The translations under genes were made by a program, and so were the position numbers. Shown here piece after piece: positions 43,022 through 51,999 of a stretch of DNA of 64,000 bases; position 1 is the first letter of the stretch; each line of letters begins with the position of its first letter. The stretch spans positions 1 to 64,000 of the forward strand of contig SAKE01000022.1 in assembly GCA_004017275.1 (NCBI GenBank). Reading direction: 5' to 3'. The notes beneath the pieces were generated by a model. The model worked only from the letters and a program-made list of their open reading frames with translations, was not told the origin of the DNA and did no database searches. The DNA comes from Mesorhizobium sp. GTDB taxonomy: Bacteria; Pseudomonadota; Alphaproteobacteria; Rhizobiales; Rhizobiaceae.

Positions 43022-44809
43022 TCACTGCGGACCGCCTGCTATGATCGCAAGTGCAACGACGGCTGCGGTCGGCGCAGACGGGATAACCGATCCGACCCTC
43101 TTCTTATAATCCTCAATCACCTCGACAACAGCGTTCAGCACTGGTTCAAATCCGCCGAAATTGATGGTGGCCTTGTTCACGGCCACCACCTTGCTCGCGA
43201 AAGTCTTTTTGGAGATGTGTGTCGCCCCGTCCGTTTCTTTCAGCTTCATATCGAATTTCTTACCCTCGTAGGGCTTGTCCAGCAGGGCTTGTTCGAAGAG
43301 TTTCTCAATGGGGGTATCGGCCCCTCCAATCTTCGGGATGGGTATCACGTAGAGGTTGGACTCCAAGAAGTACCAGCTGTCCGTTCCATCGACCTTCTTT
43401 TTCGTGACGTGCTGTACGTGCTTGAATAGGTCTTTCGAGCCTTCGTCCGAATCGACGACCATGATGACAGGATGTTTGCCGCCACTCTTGAAGCCCTTAA
43501 TGCGGGCCGAATACATCCTAGCTAGTTTGGTAAGATCGCCACAGCCTCCGCCCAACTGCTGAACAGCAGCCGAGCTACGGGTGTATTTGAAGAGTTTGAT
43601 TTTCAGTTCGCCCGCTGGACTGGTGAGGGCTGGGTACTTGGCTGCGAGATTGTGAAGCGCGGACTTGATGTAGATATTGTCCGTGACGCCTTCACAGAGA
43701 ACGACAGGTCGGTCAGCGCCGTATAGGTCGGCATAATTCAGGAAGCGCTCAAAGAGCTTGAAACTCGCCCACACCTTCTGTGGAGGCGCCTTGGTCTGCT
43801 CGTCCTTTTCGTCAGGAACCTGACATAGCTTAGGTCCTCGCCCGCGGACTTGGTGGATAAAGGCCAGTCGTCCACGGAGCTTGGCAAGCGAGAAAGGCTG
43901 CTTGGTCCCATTGACCTTCACGTGGCATGAGCCGTCCATAAACAGGTGATGGCACATAGCCGCAACGGTCGCATAATAGTCCGAAGCGATGTTGACCTTC
44001 TGGTTGACGACAACCCCGGTCACATCCTGCCGCGAGTAATAGTACTGCATACGCGTTTTTGCGTGATTTAGCTCGAATCCGGCCCGAGCTATCATCTTCA
44101 CAAGCTTGGGGCCGGCCTCCCAGAGGTTGATGCTACCATTCACACGACGTCCGATTGGTGACGGGAAGAGCTGTTCGCTGGTCGAGAACGTAATATCATC
44201 CGCATAGCGCGTGTACGTGCAGTGGTTTTGCCTGGCCAGCTCATTAAGGCGAATGTCCATGACGCTGGCGATCAAATTGGAGATGACAGGCGAGCACGGG
44301 CTCCCCTGGGGCAGCTGGTTCTCGAATGATGCAATCTGCGTTAGGACGGCCGCGACCTTGCGCTTGATCGCGAAGTCCTTGTGCTTAGTGAAAAAGCCGA
44401 AGACCCGGCCAAAATTGATCGCTGGAAAGAAGTCCTTCAGATCGACGTTAAAGACGTATCGCTGATCCCGGTGGTTTTCGCCGTTGGTGATGATGGAGAG
44501 CTTTTTCTTGAATCCATGTGCGAGAATGCAATTGCGCTTCTTGACCCGGCTCGCCTCTAGCTCCTGTTCGATCAGCAGCAAATCCTTAGCAAGACGCTTT
44601 TGAACGGCTTTTAAGGTCTTGTGCGGGGCACGAATGATCCGGTCGCCGCCCGACTTTTTTGGAACGGTAAACTCATCGTATTTGGAAGTATTGCTGAGTT
44701 TATAAAGGGCGTAGGAGATGTGCGCCGGTTTTAGGTCGAGAATCCGCGCAACATCGGTTAAAGTGTCCGCTTTTTTGTACTGCTCTAGTTTAAGCGAAAC
44801 GATTGTCAT
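43022..44809 (-). CDS. Retron reverse transcriptase fused to a TOPRIM domain
   Basis: A 595-residue protein. The reverse transcriptase covers residues 45-320: motif A 'FNVDLKDFFPAINF' (120-133), 'LPQGSPCSPVISNL' (166-179), catalytic YADD (202-205) and the retron-specific VTG (263-265). A C-terminal TOPRIM-like domain shows the Glu in 'VVLCEGVTDN' (369-378) and the Asp pair in 'VVDSDEG' (451-457). RT-TOPRIM fusions of this length are known from retron-Eco2 (Ec67). The RT makes msDNA from the RNA encoded just upstream; the TOPRIM part is the presumed toxic nuclease released when a phage disturbs the msDNA. No separate effector gene is needed. There is no clear ribosome-binding site. Confidence 0.9.
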   Translation of the reverse strand: MTIVSLKLEQYKKADTLTDVARILDLKPAHISYALYKLSNTSKYDEFTVPKKSGGDRIIRAPHKTLKAVQKRLAKDLLLIEQELEASRVKKRNCILAHGFKKKLSIITNGENHRDQRYVFNVDLKDFFPAINFGRVFGFFTKHKDFAIKRKVAAVLTQIASFENQLPQGSPCSPVISNLIASVMDIRLNELARQNHCTYTRYADDITFSTSEQLFPSPIGRRVNGSINLWEAGPKLVKMIARAGFELNHAKTRMQYYYSRQDVTGVVVNQKVNIASDYYATVAAMCHHLFMDGSCHVKVNGTKQPFSLAKLRGRLAFIHQVRGRGPKLCQVPDEKDEQTKAPPQKVWASFKLFERFLNYADLYGADRPVVLCEGVTDNIYIKSALHNLAAKYPALTSPAGELKIKLFKYTRSSAAVQQLGGGCGDLTKLARMYSARIKGFKSGGKHPVIMVVDSDEGSKDLFKHVQHVTKKKVDGTDSWYFLESNLYVIPIPKIGGADTPIEKLFEQALLDKPYEGKKFDMKLKETDGATHISKKTFASKVVAVNKATINFGGFEPVLNAVVEVIEDYKKRVGSVIPSAPTAAVVALAIIAGGPQ

Positions 44810-44817
44810 GGGAGGGG

Positions 44818-44953
44818 CGGCTTGCGGATACTCCTATGCGATGTAGCATAATGGACCATAACGTATCGCCCTCGTCGCATTCTCCGGGAAGCACTAGAGC
44901 CGTCTTGCCTTCACCTGTGAGGAACCCCCACAGAAAAATCTATCCGCAAGCCG
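44818..44953 (-). ncRNA. Retron msr-msd noncoding RNA
   Basis: A transcript on the RT strand, ending 8 nt before the RT start codon. It is bounded by a perfect 13-bp inverted repeat, the a1/a2 stem: CGGCTTGCGGATA at 44953-44941 and TATCCGCAAGCCG at 44830-44818 (both read on the minus strand). The G just after a1 (GGATAG) is a candidate branching guanosine. The msr part has an 8-bp hairpin, CTGTGGGG-GTT-CCTCACAG. The msd part has a longer hairpin closed by ATGCGA and TCGCAT, with an inner stem GTTATGG/CCATTATG. Size and order fit retron RNAs. Confidence 0.85.
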
Positions 44954-45391
44954 TCGTTCAAAGATCAGATCGGAAATGGTGACGCAAGGGGAGGCGAACC
45001 CAGTCCACAAGTAGTTAAATCTCCGGCAAGGAACGCGACTGTGAGGAAGGGCCACCGCATCAAAAACGCTGTTTCTTAGCAGCTCGGAGACTGAGCCGGA
45101 ATGCGGCGGTAAGCCGACAGCAAGTGTGGCTCATCTCAGCGTCAGCTCCTTGGGCAACGTTTGCCTAGCGACCAAATTGCGGTGGACTTCTGTTGCCGAA
45201 ACTTTGACTTTTGCGGCTGCTTTCGGAAACCACTAACAGGCCAGCGGCGTCCGAGACGGGATCGAAAGCTAACAAGGCAAATTTTGCCTTCGAGGCGAAC
45301 CAAAATGGCAGCTTGCCGCCGAGCGCTCCCCAGAACCGGACCGTCGGGACCCGGCCCACTTCGGCCGTTCAATGATGTGCTTCGCGACAAG
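44954..45391. other. 440-bp stretch upstream of the retron
   Basis: No gene recognised. The part next to 44954 should contain the retron promoter, but I cannot point to clear -35 and -10 boxes. Confidence 0.35.
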
Positions 45392-45559
45392 CTACCCGCC
45401 GTTTTTGGCGTCTCGCGCCTTAACACCGCGACGTTCTGCATACTCGATCAATGCGAGCTCAATGACAGCGGTTACCGAACGACGTTCGGACTCCGCGAGT
45501 TGTTCAGCCAGAGCTAGCACAGATGGGTCCAAACGCGTTGTGAATGGCTTTTTTATCAT
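45392..45559 (-). CDS. Small ribbon-helix-helix protein
   Basis: A 55-residue protein with the Arc/CopG pattern 'KKPFTTRLDPSVLALAEQLA' and 'RSVTAVIELALIEYAERRG'. It is probably a DNA-binding antitoxin or regulator; no toxin gene follows on the same strand. Upstream, 45606-45636 carries closely spaced TGCA/GTGC repeats, a plausible operator for autoregulation. Confidence 0.65.
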   Translation of the reverse strand: MIKKPFTTRLDPSVLALAEQLAESERRSVTAVIELALIEYAERRGVKARDAKNGG

Positions 45560-45603
45560 TGTCGCTTTTCGGCTTGAACTTGGCGAAGAAAAAATGCATA
45601 ACA

Positions 45604-45636
45604 AAGCACGTGCAATGCACATGCATAGCGCGTGCT
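45604..45636. promoter_or_regulatory. TGCA-repeat operator candidate
   Basis: Four TGCA/GTGC units lie within 33 bp (AGCACGTGCAATGCACATGC region), upstream of the ribbon-helix-helix gene, where its product would be expected to bind. Confidence 0.4.
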
Positions 45637-45814
45637 ACGACCGATCAAGGTTCAGGACCATTTTGATCGGCCTGACCACAACCGCGCTGTCAGGAGTTCG
45701 GATCATGGCTGATTCCGACAATACCACGACTTTGCCTCTCGTCACCCGCAGGAGGGTACTTATGGCAATTGCAATTTGCGAGAATGGGAATCTGGCTTTC
45801 CGCCAACGAGACAT

Positions 45815-46051
45815 TCAAACCAGAGGATCTAAGAGCCGTACACCTTCACCCTTTTGACCAGCGGACAGGAATTCGACACCGGCTTTTGTCAGAGCCGCCT
45901 CGATAGCCTGCAAAGTGCTGATCCGGGAATCGACCTTGCCATTTTCCAACCGAGTCAGCGCATTCAGCGAAACAATTGCCTTGTCGGCAAGCTCCTGCTG
46001 CGACCAACCAAGCAAGGCCCGTGCGGCTCGAATCTGACGTGGACTGACCAT
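45815..46051 (-). CDS. Small XRE-family regulator
   Basis: A 78-residue helix-turn-helix protein: 'SPRQIRAARALLGWSQQELA' and 'IVSLNALTRLENGKVDSR', with C-terminal 'AGVEFLSAGQKGEGVRLL', a frequent tail in this family. It is divergent from another XRE gene at 46200, with a palindromic operator between, so it probably represses its own promoter and perhaps its neighbour. Confidence 0.75.
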   Translation of the reverse strand: MVSPRQIRAARALLGWSQQELADKAIVSLNALTRLENGKVDSRISTLQAIEAALTKAGVEFLSAGQKGEGVRLLDPLV

Positions 46052-46087
46052 GAGTCCACAATCGGCAGGCCGATTTTCTTTGCCACC

Positions 46088-46111
46088 TATAGGGTTATTT
46101 TGCACCCTATA
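46088..46111. promoter_or_regulatory. Palindromic operator between two XRE genes
   Basis: Perfect 8-bp inverted repeat TATAGGGT (46088-46095) and ACCCTATA (46104-46111), about 37 bp before the start of the minus-strand XRE gene. The AT-rich arms may double as a -10 region. Confidence 0.6.
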
Positions 46112-46199
46112 AGGTATATTAAATGGCGATTCGACCTGCAGATAAAATCGGTGCGAAGGGTCCGAAGCGTACGCGACAGCCTTTCTATCCGGCTGACTA

Positions 46200-46730
46200 G
46201 TGGAGGATCGAAAGGCCTTGTTGAAACCGCAACGCACCGTCCTCCTTCGGACGGAGCCGAAGCCAAGGATCGACAGTGACCCTCATCCCGCCGACCAGCA
46301 TGTCGGCAGGCAGATTGCAACGGTTCGCGTCCAATCGGACGTCTCGCAAGCCCAGCTTGCCCGATCAATAGGCATCAGTTTCCAGCAGCTCCAGAAATAC
46401 GAGAACGCGCGGAATCGCGTGAGCGCGTCGATGCTCTACGAGATCGCCAGCTCGCTGGACGTTCCCGTCAGCCGCTTCTTCGAAGGCCTACCGGGAAACA
46501 ATGAGGCTCGCGCCGAGGCGCGGCCGCTGCCGGTCGATGAGCGCCTGGATTTCATTGCCAGCGCGGAAGGGCGGCGCCTGATCGAGGGACTGGTGAACCT
46601 TCCGCCGCGGGTGCGCGGTCGCGTGTCGTCCCTGATCGCAGCGCTAGGAGAAGAACTGGCCCTGCCAGACACAGAGGCGGATAGTGAAACGGCCGGCGAA
46701 TCCGCGCCGGCCGAATGCAAGACCATCTGA
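46200..46730 (+). CDS. XRE-family transcriptional regulator
   Basis: A protein of up to 176 residues. The helix-turn-helix is 'IATVRVQSDVSQAQLARSIG' followed by 'ISFQQLQKYENARNRVSASM', then 'EIASSLDVPVSRFFEGLPG', the pattern of the phage-type regulators very common in Rhizobiales. The GTG start at 46200 is uncertain; later TTG codons are possible. It ends in a terminator shared with capA. Confidence 0.78.
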   Translation: MEDRKALLKPQRTVLLRTEPKPRIDSDPHPADQHVGRQIATVRVQSDVSQAQLARSIGISFQQLQKYENARNRVSASMLYEIASSLDVPVSRFFEGLPGNNEARAEARPLPVDERLDFIASAEGRRLIEGLVNLPPRVRGRVSSLIAALGEELALPDTEADSETAGESAPAECKTI

Positions 46731-46750
46731 CGGCCGGTCGGGGCCGTCAG
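46727..46750. terminator. Bidirectional terminator between XRE and CapA genes
   Basis: Perfect 9-bp arms CTGACGGCC (46727-46735) and GGCCGTCAG (46742-46750), between two convergent genes whose stop codons lie within the stem. Confidence 0.65.
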
Positions 46751-48000
46751 CCGAATTTTCGGGCAGCGGGCAGGGCGATGCGGCCGGTAGCCGAGGATAC
46801 TTCGATCTCGACGCCGAACGTCCGCGAGCGGGTCGCGAATCCCTCGAGGATGTCTCGCGCCGCGCTTCCCGTGACGGCAACGGGCACCAGTCTACCCGTT
46901 GCTGATCCGAGGGACTGAGGGTCCGCGCCGATCACGACGGGCAGGAGGTCTATTCCCGCGAGGTTTCCGCTCCCATCATAGCGGCAGGCGGCGACGATGC
47001 TTTGCCAGACTTCTGATGGATCCCATTCGTTTTCGTCGGGGTGCACCTGGAATAGGAAATTTCCCAGGCCGTAGAAGATCGGCGCGCCGTTGTAGATTTC
47101 CACCGCCTGCAGCACCGGAGCGCCGTGGCTGACGAAGAGGTTGGCGCCGGCGTCGATGCACATCCGGGCAAAGGTTTGAACCCAGCGCGGTACGTCCTGC
47201 CAACTAGGTTCCCAATGATGGTGGTGCAGATAGGCAATGACGAAATCCCCTTGTGCCGCTGCGTGCCGGATGGCGGACAGATGCGCACTCGCGCTCCGCT
47301 GATCGACTTCGATCAAACGGCCGAAGTCGGCGGCTTGCGTGAACACGGTGCCGTAGAAATTGATCTCCTTGCCGGCTGCCACCTCTACCGGGTCTTCCGG
47401 TTGCGCATAGTTGGCCAGTTCAAAGGGCGAGCTTTGCAAATGAGCGCCCAGCTTTGCCAGTCTGCGGAAATGTCCATCCGGCACCCCCATCTTGCGAACG
47501 GTGTTCAGGCGATTGACGCCGGGCCGAGCCGGCCGGAAGGCCGTGCGGTCTTCGGCATACATGTTGGTCGGGCCGGGGCCTGCATCCATCGCAAGAAGCG
47601 CGACCTCGCGCGCGCCCAGCCGGCGCCTGCCCGGTTTCCTCGCGTCAGTCTCGTCGGCCCCGATGCCGGCATGGAGGAAGCCGCGGGCGCCCACTTCCTC
47701 CAGCGTCGAGAGAATGCCGCCGGCGCCTAGATCGAAGGCGTGGTTGTTTGCCAGCGCAAGCGCGTTGAAACCGATGGCCTGCAATGCGTCCAGCACTTCA
47801 GCCCTGGAATATCCGAAGTATTTGCCCTTGGTCGGCCACCCGCCGTGTTTGCCGAGGATGGTCGACTCGAAGTTGGTGAAGACGACGTCGCCTTGGCGCA
47901 GGAAGTCCGTAACCGCGATGAAGCGTTCGTCTTTTAGGTCACGGATGTCCTGCGTGATCAGGGATTGGCCGGTAACGACCGCACAGAACTGGTCTTTCAT
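46747..48000 (-). CDS. CapA-family protein (PGA_cap metallophosphatase-like)
   Basis: A 417-residue protein with the CapA pattern: 'GDVVFTNFESTILGKHGG', 'NALALANNHAFDLGAGG' and 'FVIAYLHHHHWE', whose Asn, His and Asp residues form the metal centre of calcineurin-like enzymes. The family is named for poly-gamma-glutamate capsule synthesis but many members are of unknown function. No signal peptide is present, so it may act in the cytoplasm. It lies downstream of the amino-acid transporter genes on the same strand (74 bp gap), suggesting work on an imported peptide-like or amino-acid compound. Confidence 0.8.
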   Translation of the reverse strand: MKDQFCAVVTGQSLITQDIRDLKDERFIAVTDFLRQGDVVFTNFESTILGKHGGWPTKGKYFGYSRAEVLDALQAIGFNALALANNHAFDLGAGGILSTLEEVGARGFLHAGIGADETDARKPGRRRLGAREVALLAMDAGPGPTNMYAEDRTAFRPARPGVNRLNTVRKMGVPDGHFRRLAKLGAHLQSSPFELANYAQPEDPVEVAAGKEINFYGTVFTQAADFGRLIEVDQRSASAHLSAIRHAAAQGDFVIAYLHHHHWEPSWQDVPRWVQTFARMCIDAGANLFVSHGAPVLQAVEIYNGAPIFYGLGNFLFQVHPDENEWDPSEVWQSIVAACRYDGSGNLAGIDLLPVVIGADPQSLGSATGRLVPVAVTGSAARDILEGFATRSRTFGVEIEVSSATGRIALPAARKFG

Positions 48001-48074
48001 GGAACTCGCCTTGAAGGAGGGGAGGGCACCGGCATTCCGGCCGGCGCCACGTCAATGTTGAAGTCGGTTGCCGC

Positions 48075-48923
48075 CTATTGCGAGAGGGCCGGTGAGATAT
48101 CGCTCTTGAACCATTTCAGGCTCAGTGCCTTGATCGTCCCATCCTTCGTGGCTGCGTCGATTGCCGCGTTGAACTTGGCGAGCAACTCGGTATCGTCCTT
48201 GCGCATGCCGGCGCCGACGCCCGGCCCCCAGAGCCCACCCTTCAGTTCCGGCCCGAAAAACACCGCAGCCGAACCGGAAGGCGTCTCCAGGAAGTCCCGC
48301 CAGGTGAAATAGTCGGCGAGGCCGCCGTCGATGCGACCCGCGGCAAGATCGAGCTTCATGTTGTCCAGGCTGTCATAGCTGCGAACTGTCACGACATCGC
48401 CCAGGATTTCCTTCACGACGGCTTCCGAATTCGACGAGCGCAGGGCCCCGATCGCCTTGCCCGCGAGTGTCGATCGGAGGCGTTCAATGGTCGCCTTCTC
48501 CTTGTCCCCGATGGTCGAGAGGTTGACCTTCTCCTTGGTGTCGCCGGCGTCGAGACCCAACTCCTTGCGCACAACGAACTGGTTGAAGCCGGCGGCGTAG
48601 GGAACAGAGAACGCGATCTTCTGCTTGCGTTTTTCCGTGATCGCCATGCCGGACATGATCACGTCGAACTTGCCGACAAGCAGTGCCGGGATGATCCCGT
48701 CCCAATCCTGCGGGACGAAGGTGCATTTGATCTCGATGCGACGGCACAGCTCCTGGCCGACATCGATATCGTAACCGTAGAGTTGACCGTTCGCGTCGGT
48801 GCTGTCCCAGGGCGGCGATGCGCCTTCTGAGGCGATCGAAATGACGCGCTCGCTTTCGGCGCTGGCCGGGAATGCCGACATCAGGGATGCGATAGAAACA
48901 GCAATAGCTAGGGGTATGCGCAT
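48075..48923 (-). CDS. Amino-acid ABC transporter substrate-binding protein
   Basis: A 282-residue periplasmic protein. The signal peptide (residues 1-22, ending AFPASAES) is followed by the SBP_bac_3 pattern 'GYDIDVGQELCRRIEIKC', 'DWDGIIPALLVGKFDVIMSG' and 'KQKIAFSVPYAAG'. This is the family that binds polar or basic amino acids and opines. The ATG at 48923 begins the signal peptide. Two permease genes lie directly upstream. Confidence 0.88.
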   Translation of the reverse strand: MRIPLAIAVSIASLMSAFPASAESERVISIASEGASPPWDSTDANGQLYGYDIDVGQELCRRIEIKCTFVPQDWDGIIPALLVGKFDVIMSGMAITEKRKQKIAFSVPYAAGFNQFVVRKELGLDAGDTKEKVNLSTIGDKEKATIERLRSTLAGKAIGALRSSNSEAVVKEILGDVVTVRSYDSLDNMKLDLAAGRIDGGLADYFTWRDFLETPSGSAAVFFGPELKGGLWGPGVGAGMRKDDTELLAKFNAAIDAATKDGTIKALSLKWFKSDISPALSQ

Positions 48924-48975
48924 GATGCACCTCTTCGTTGGTTTGGATGGAAAGGGCAGTTCAAAAGCTGCGGCG

Positions 48976-49725
48976 TCAGGGCAGGGGCGTCGTGATCTCG
49001 GGGTCAGGCATGGGCGGACGCAATCGGGCTTTGCGTCGTTGCGCACGATTGCCGTCGGTCGAAAGCCATCGCTCCAGCAACTGGATCGCTTTCACCGCGA
49101 TCGACGTCAGCGACAGATAGATCGCTCCGGCGACGATGAAGATCTCGTACGGCGCGAACGTGGTCGACACCATCTGTCTCGCCATGCCGGTTATCTCGAG
49201 CAGCGTTACGGTGCTCGCCAGGGACGATCCCTTGATCATCCCGACGATCTCGTTCCCGTAGGCCGGAAGCGATATCCTGAAAGCGATCGGGAAGGTGACC
49301 AGGCGAGCGATCTGGAAGCGTTTCAAGCCGAGAGACGTGGCCGCCTCGGTGACACCTTTGGGCACGGACTGGAGACCGCGGCACAGGATCTCGGTGGTGT
49401 GCGCCGCGCTGTTCAGCGAGAATGTCAAAAGGGCGCACCAGAAAGGATCGCGCAGGATCACCCAGAAGATGCTGGCTCGCACCGCCTCGATCTGAGCGAG
49501 GCCATAATAGAGCAGGAAGAGTTGAACCAGCATCGGCGTGCCGCGTATGACATAGGTGTATGCCAGCACTGCGAGCGAGAGGCCGGGACGTCCGAACGCG
49601 CGGATGAAGGCCAGCGGCACGGACAGAAGAAATCCGGCCGTCAGCGACAAGACCGTCAGGGTCAATGTGAGACCAACGCCCGTAGGCAGGACAACCATTG
49701 CGTCAAACATCAGGCCGAGGTTCAT
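48976..49725 (-). CDS. Amino-acid ABC transporter permease (HisM/HisQ family)
   Basis: A 249-residue membrane protein with five to six segments. 'VIRGTPMLVQLFLLYYGL' is the family's conserved loop, and 'GYATEIL'-like 'SAAHTTEILCRGLQSVPKG' and 'EAATSLGLKRFQIARLVTFP' form the EAA loop that contacts the ATPase. It pairs with the permease at 49739. Confidence 0.88.
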   Translation of the reverse strand: MNLGLMFDAMVVLPTGVGLTLTLTVLSLTAGFLLSVPLAFIRAFGRPGLSLAVLAYTYVIRGTPMLVQLFLLYYGLAQIEAVRASIFWVILRDPFWCALLTFSLNSAAHTTEILCRGLQSVPKGVTEAATSLGLKRFQIARLVTFPIAFRISLPAYGNEIVGMIKGSSLASTVTLLEITGMARQMVSTTFAPYEIFIVAGAIYLSLTSIAVKAIQLLERWLSTDGNRAQRRKARLRPPMPDPEITTPLP

Positions 49726-49738
49726 GGGTCGCTCCCTC

Positions 49739-50398
49739 CTACCGGCCGAGTGCCGGATGGCGCCGCTCAGCCAGCCGGATCGACAGCAGCGTGACGGTGG
49801 TCAGCGAGAGATAGAGAGCGGAGGCCGCAAGGTAGAAGGTCAATGGCGCGCGCAAGGATCCGGCCCCCACATACGCAACGCGCATAATGTCGGTCAGGCC
49901 GACGATCGAAACCAGCGCGGTATCCTTGAAGAGCGAAATCCAGAGATTGCCATAGGCCGGCAGCGCCAGCCGCAGCATCTGCGGTCCGGTGATGAACACC
50001 CAGCGCTGCCAGGCGTTCAGGCCAAGCGACTTTGCCGCTTCGGTTTGACCCGCAGGCACAGCCGCAAGCGCGCCGCGAAACACTTCGGTGGCATAGCCGC
50101 TGAAGACGACCGAGAGCGCGATAACGCCTGCGGTGAATGCGTTTACCTCCACGTACCGGCCGGCAATCTTGCTGGCGAGCGTGGTTCCGCCGAAGTAGAT
50201 GAGCAGGATAATGAGAAGTTCTGGCACACCACGGACAACCGTCGTGTAAGCCGTGACGACTGCGTTGACGCGGGGTAGGGCCGTGCCCTTCGAAATGGCC
50301 AGAAACAGCCCAAATGCCGTACCGAGGCAGCCGCTGACAAGCGCAAGGCCCATGGTGACGGTGAGTGCGACAACAAACTGAGTAGTAAAACCACCCAT
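49739..50398 (-). CDS. Amino-acid ABC transporter permease (HisM/HisQ family), second subunit
   Basis: A 219-residue permease related to its neighbour: 'VVRGVPELLIILLIYFGG' and 'EAAKSLGLNAWQRWVF' EAA loop. It is the first gene of the transporter operon, divergent from the LysR gene at 50670. No ATP-binding subunit gene lies in the window, so the transporter must borrow one or is incomplete. Confidence 0.88.
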   Translation of the reverse strand: MGGFTTQFVVALTVTMGLALVSGCLGTAFGLFLAISKGTALPRVNAVVTAYTTVVRGVPELLIILLIYFGGTTLASKIAGRYVEVNAFTAGVIALSVVFSGYATEVFRGALAAVPAGQTEAAKSLGLNAWQRWVFITGPQMLRLALPAYGNLWISLFKDTALVSIVGLTDIMRVAYVGAGSLRAPLTFYLAASALYLSLTTVTLLSIRLAERRHPALGR

Positions 50399-50669
50399 GG
50401 GGCGCTTTCCTCGACTCGCAATACCGCAGGATACGCCGGCCCTTTGTCGCGCGGACTGAGACGTATAACCCAAGGTTGCGAATTGTTATATTGGTAGTTC
50501 GGAGTTAATTTGAGATATTAGCTCATTCTATCGCTTGAAATTACACACTCAATCTATAACTTTTATTATTTTATCTACAACGCACCGTTATATACTGAGG
50601 AGGTTCGTTGCTCCCCAGGTTGGCGCTATCCGCTTCCCGGGTGGCGTTATAGGGAAAGGAGCGCGGGGA

Positions 50670-51587
50670 ATGGAGTTGCTGCAGAGCGACCTGAAGCTCC
50701 GTCAACTGAAGGTCTTCCGAGAGGTGTTGCGGGCCGGTTCGACAAGGCGAGCAGCGGTCGCGCTCGGGATAAGCCAGCCGGCCGTCAGTCAACATGTGAA
50801 GCAACTCGAGACTACGCTCGGCATCACACTCTTCAAGAGATCAGCCAACCGCATCGTTCCCTTGCAAGAAGCCTGGGTACTCCTTCGAAACGTAGAGCTT
50901 GCCCTGACGTCCCTGGATCGGCTGGAAGCGTCGATCTTCGCAATGAAGAACGAGGAAAAGCAGCGGATTGCTATTGCCGCGCCCTCCGTTTTCGGCTTCG
51001 TGACCTTGCCCAAGGTCGTGGCGATTATCAACTCAAAGACCGCTTCGAATGTCCGGTCGATTTCTGGAAGCTACGAGCAGATCGGCGAGCACATCCTGGC
51101 AGGGCGTGCGGAACTCGGAATCTCAAGGCTGCCCTTGGATCCAAGTCTGTTTGAGTGGGCGCCGCTCGGGTCGGCACGAAACGTATGCATCTTCCATCCC
51201 GACCATCGCTTCGCAAAACAGACCTGTATCGAGGCTCAAGACCTGGCAGGCGAAACCATCGTCGATATCGATCCCCAATTCGCCGCCCACCAAATGAACT
51301 TCAATGCGTTGCGCTTCGCCGGCGTTGAGCCGAACATACTGGTGGAATTCGATTGCAACGGTCACGAAGCCGGATACGTTTCGGCTGGCCTAGGCATTTC
51401 GATCACTAACGAGATCATCGCGCGCGAGTACGCGGCGTTTAACCTCGAAGCAAAACCGGTGGAACCGTCCGCGCTCTATCACTACGTTGCGATTTGGCAG
51501 AAGGGCAGGACCTTTTCCAACGCACTAAATGTGTCGCTCGAGGCGATCATCGCCGCCTTTTCCTCGGAGCCGCCTGCGAGAGGTTGA
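50670..51587 (+). CDS. LysR-family regulator of the divergent transporter operon
   Basis: A 305-residue LysR regulator. The winged helix is 'LKLRQLKVFREVLRAGSTRR', then 'GISQPAVSQHVKQLETTLGI'. It is divergent from the transporter operon with a 270-bp AT-rich intergenic region, the classic arrangement for LysR control. The ATG follows an AAAGGAG site. Confidence 0.88.
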   Translation: MELLQSDLKLRQLKVFREVLRAGSTRRAAVALGISQPAVSQHVKQLETTLGITLFKRSANRIVPLQEAWVLLRNVELALTSLDRLEASIFAMKNEEKQRIAIAAPSVFGFVTLPKVVAIINSKTASNVRSISGSYEQIGEHILAGRAELGISRLPLDPSLFEWAPLGSARNVCIFHPDHRFAKQTCIEAQDLAGETIVDIDPQFAAHQMNFNALRFAGVEPNILVEFDCNGHEAGYVSAGLGISITNEIIAREYAAFNLEAKPVEPSALYHYVAIWQKGRTFSNALNVSLEAIIAAFSSEPPARG

Positions 51588-51705
51588 TAGGTATTCCTCA
51601 GGAAGCGCCAGAGATTGAAGTTTTATTGGTAGCTCACAGCAGATCGCACTTGCGCCGGCTTGGCTGCCCTCGCAACTCGGATCGTGTGCAGGGTTTCCGG
51701 CTTGA

Positions 51706-51999
51706 GCTGCCGTATATCAACGCAACATCGCCGTCGTGTTATCGAAGAGGTCGATCGGCGCGCCCTGGGTGAAGAAGGAACTCGACGTGGTGATGAACAG
51801 GGAGATCGCCAGCGGCGAGGTCGTGACAGGTTACGATGGCTCGTGCCGCAGGGGCGGCGGCGGCAATTGCACCGACTATATACTCAGCATCGCGGAAAAG
51901 CTGGCTAGCCTCAAAATCGCAGACAAGACTGTAGAAGATTTCGCAAATTCTCTGAAAGTGCAGTATTTCGTCTATTGCAGCAGCTCTGGAAGGCTCTGA
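51706..51999 (+). pseudogene. Remnant of a TIR-domain gene
   Basis: The frame opens after a stop at 51703. 'NIAVVLSKRSIGAPWVKKEL' and 'DVVMNREIASGEVV' match the middle of a TIR domain (the alphaC region with its conserved W-K-E). The N-terminal strands and the catalytic Glu region are missing, and the sequence after 51830 (TGYDGSCRRGGGGNCTDY) is unrelated. It overlaps the 3' end of the large ATPase gene on the other strand. It is a truncated or rearranged gene rather than a working TIR protein. Confidence 0.55.

Noticed and set aside
45161..45517. Plus-strand open frame of 118 codons upstream of the retron
   Set aside because: No ribosome-binding site, no family pattern, and overlap with the ribbon-helix-helix gene on the other strand.
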